Of a stretch of 6,493 nucleotides of DNA, positions 5,801-6,493 are shown in pieces; the stretch's first letter is position 1; every line of letters starts with the position of its first letter. The DNA is taken from assembly GCA_023411265.1 (NCBI GenBank), contig JAEYOX010000107.1:1-6493 (forward strand). The letters run 5' to 3'. The position numbers and the translations under genes are program-made. This stretch comes from Bacteroidota bacterium. Lineage in GTDB: Bacteria > Bacteroidota > Bacteroidia > Flavobacteriales > Weeksellaceae. The notes under the pieces are model-generated. The model had not been told where the DNA came from. It searched no databases and worked only from the letters and a program-made list of their open reading frames with translations.

Positions 5801-6493
5801 ACGAAATTCCGGTTCCCGATGATGAAAGTATAACGAACTTGAATCTTCAGTTTCAGATGGTGGCCTTCAATGACGTGCAGACGAAAAGCGTTGACCTTAC
5901 AATTAAAAATGAGAAAAAAGATCTGCGCATTGAAACCGTTACCTTCCGGGACAAATTAGAACCGAATTCCAAAGAGAAATGGACGGTAAAAATCCTTGGA
6001 AACGATAACAAAAAAATCAGTGCTGAGGTTTTGGCGAATATGTATGACATGTCTCTGGATCAGTTCGCGAAAAATCAATATTCCTGGCAAACACTTTGGA
6101 ACCGACCGTACCGCTTTGTCGGATATCAGCTTCATACCGATCTGGATCAGGAATATTTCTCAAAAAGAATTCCGTACCTGACCTACCATAACGTGGCTGT
6201 CCCTGAATTCAATTGGTTTGATGGCGGAATTTACGAAGAGAGCATAATAGGTAATAATATTATTGTAGATTCAGCGGGTTACGAAAGAGCATATGCTGTC
6301 ACACCTGAGGCTAAACGTGCGCCGAAAATAGAAGTTCAGGCTTCCTTAGTGGATGCTGATTCAACTTCGGAAAATATAAATACAGAGGAAGAAAATGATC
6401 TTACAAAAATTCCAATCCGCCAAAATCTGAACGAAACCGCTTTTTTCTATCCGAATCTTTTAACGGATCAAGACGGAAATGTCACCTTTGAAT
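2863..6493 (+). CDS. Alpha-2-macroglobulin family protein, N-terminal 1210 residues (runs off right edge)
   Basis: This is a large secreted protein of the bacterial alpha-2-macroglobulin family, thought to act as a periplasmic or surface protease trap or envelope-protection factor. The frame is open from the ATG at 2863 to the edge. Residues 1-19 are a signal peptide (MKKILFIFLFLGISMTMSA) with Q20 next; there is no lipobox Cys, unlike E. coli YfhM. Residues about 20-320 are helical and TPR-like, for example AEELLQKNQHNEALLLIG followed by KKTYPKSKF. Beta-rich MG-type domains follow from about 325. The MG2 signature DRAIYRPGQTVYFKA is at 542-556, and FSVEEYKRPKFEVTF at 635-649 opens the next MG domain. 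Residues about 925-1075 match the bait-region domain, ending in EVLANMYDMSLDQF. After an acidic linker (about 1150-1182), IRQNLNETAFFYPNLLTDQD (about 1185-1204) begins the core A2M domain. Any thioester CxEQ motif would lie beyond the window. Family members in this phylum are, from memory, around 1,900 residues, so roughly a third is missing. The only cysteines seen are C248 and C253. The partner often found beside such genes is penicillin-binding protein 1C; it is not on the left side here. Confidence 0.9.
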   Translation, partial: MKKILFIFLFLGISMTMSAQNYYETQWKKIENNYKKGLFKSNLPIILEIQNRALKDKNSVQLIRSLKAEFSIVNQTDDDPQNDSASGFFSKLQTIEKELKNDEKVLYKVLLGEFFDEYYNSNSWQINQRTNLNNQDFSQIESWSKQDFKNFLSTNYAELKQEKAVLKQIKMQQYKEIFQNTENLEYFPTLFDWSSSQQIQFLRNQQLFTPNELHANHDKINTLFDELIAHHPGNSQLYFQHQKINYTCEFTNCKNRLEQLQNLFRSSAEGDYKVMIADDIAEELLQKNQHNEALLLIGTVKKTYPKSKFLNNIINRENAIVNPLLLFHYEKETQSQKPIHIVAEHKNVDRFSLNIYQTDDVQGFMNYVYDSYRHDFESVKKTLVRKEIFEIHNKKDYRSYKTSYEIQPLPSGIYLVEFVVEDKIQDSFYFIASENRVIDFQKNDFNKNDDIKKLMKRENGAEIPNTNIDFYEHVQGKPLTKASGKSDSQGKFVFPQSANKNYYRYYLLKSAGNNYQLVNHYDNRNKLANDIKDRATAQIFLDRAIYRPGQTVYFKAIATAFNGKGTKENVAEKVQLNVILKDANGEEISKQTLTTNDFGSVHGSFALPKGKLNGSFRIEVKGTVATVNISSHKYFSVEEYKRPKFEVTFEPIKDEYKYGETIELKGKAMMFSGVPLSNASVNYEIKKRNIRWRYFGWFPQGEDNENSILGSVQTDEKGEFAIRIELKKDETLEGIQIDNYEIEASVTDINGETQSATENVKVASVSHYIQAENLGNIFTDEHAKLKVETKNYNDQNLYRPYHVKLSKLQEPDRIFRDNFKSTIQDLPQLSKADFIQKFPHDRFDKNDEIANWKVEKIIVNRLENSSSSSRNEKQEVGVVEKLDLGKLDAGTYQLELFNIEGKDTIKSVQHFQVWDKRFLKNSQKPFLEIIAPKEEVQRGTKARVYVYSAVPDAGVTVFLQTGNGETKTEKRRLKNGVLVYEIPVPDDESITNLNLQFQMVAFNDVQTKSVDLTIKNEKKDLRIETVTFRDKLEPNSKEKWTVKILGNDNKKISAEVLANMYDMSLDQFAKNQYSWQTLWNRPYRFVGYQLHTDLDQEYFSKRIPYLTYHNVAVPEFNWFDGGIYEESIIGNNIIVDSAGYERAYAVTPEAKRAPKIEVQASLVDADSTSENINTEEENDLTKIPIRQNLNETAFFYPNLLTDQDGNVTFE

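Noticed and set aside
1..6493. CRISPR array, insertion sequence, tRNA/rRNA or phage genes
   Set aside because: No spaced repeats, transposase motifs, terminal inverted repeats, tRNA-like cloverleaf or phage-type proteins were seen on either strand.

Overview
The window looks like chromosomal DNA of a Bacteroidota bacterium, most likely a flavobacterium (Chryseobacterium/Weeksellaceae-like; the genus is a guess from remembered protein similarity). The base composition is AT-rich and ribosome binding sites are weak and A-rich. One promoter has the Bacteroidota -7 box TAnnTTTG. Both exported proteins have signal peptides that place glutamine right after the predicted cleavage site, as is typical of the phylum.

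Layout: three genes run leftward on the minus strand and one large gene runs rightward on the plus strand. Both sets start from a short divergent intergenic region at 2785-2862. Leftward, in order of transcription, are a nine-helix UbiA-superfamily membrane protein (2784 to 2026), an outer-membrane beta-barrel protein of the Omp85/BamA-TamA kind with one visible POTRA-like domain (2001 to 211), and the first 25 codons of recF (77 to 1, running off the left edge). Rightward is an alpha-2-macroglobulin-family (MG2/A2M) protein from 2863 that stays open to the right edge. Its first 1210 residues are visible, and the window ends just as the core A2M domain begins.

How they may work together: the UbiA-like and Omp85-like genes are 24 bases apart and are probably co-transcribed. 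A six-codon mini-ORF sits in the gap and ends exactly over the TTG start of the barrel gene. Three of the four proteins belong to the cell envelope: inner membrane, outer membrane, and periplasm or surface. The fourth, RecF, is a DNA-repair protein whose presence here is probably just chromosomal neighbourhood. I see no mobile element, CRISPR array, RNA gene, toxin-antitoxin pair or phage gene, and nothing that clearly amounts to a new system. The points most worth following are the UbiA homologue that lacks the first aspartate motif, the Omp85-like protein without a recognisable loop-6 RG motif, and the mini-ORF/TTG start arrangement.
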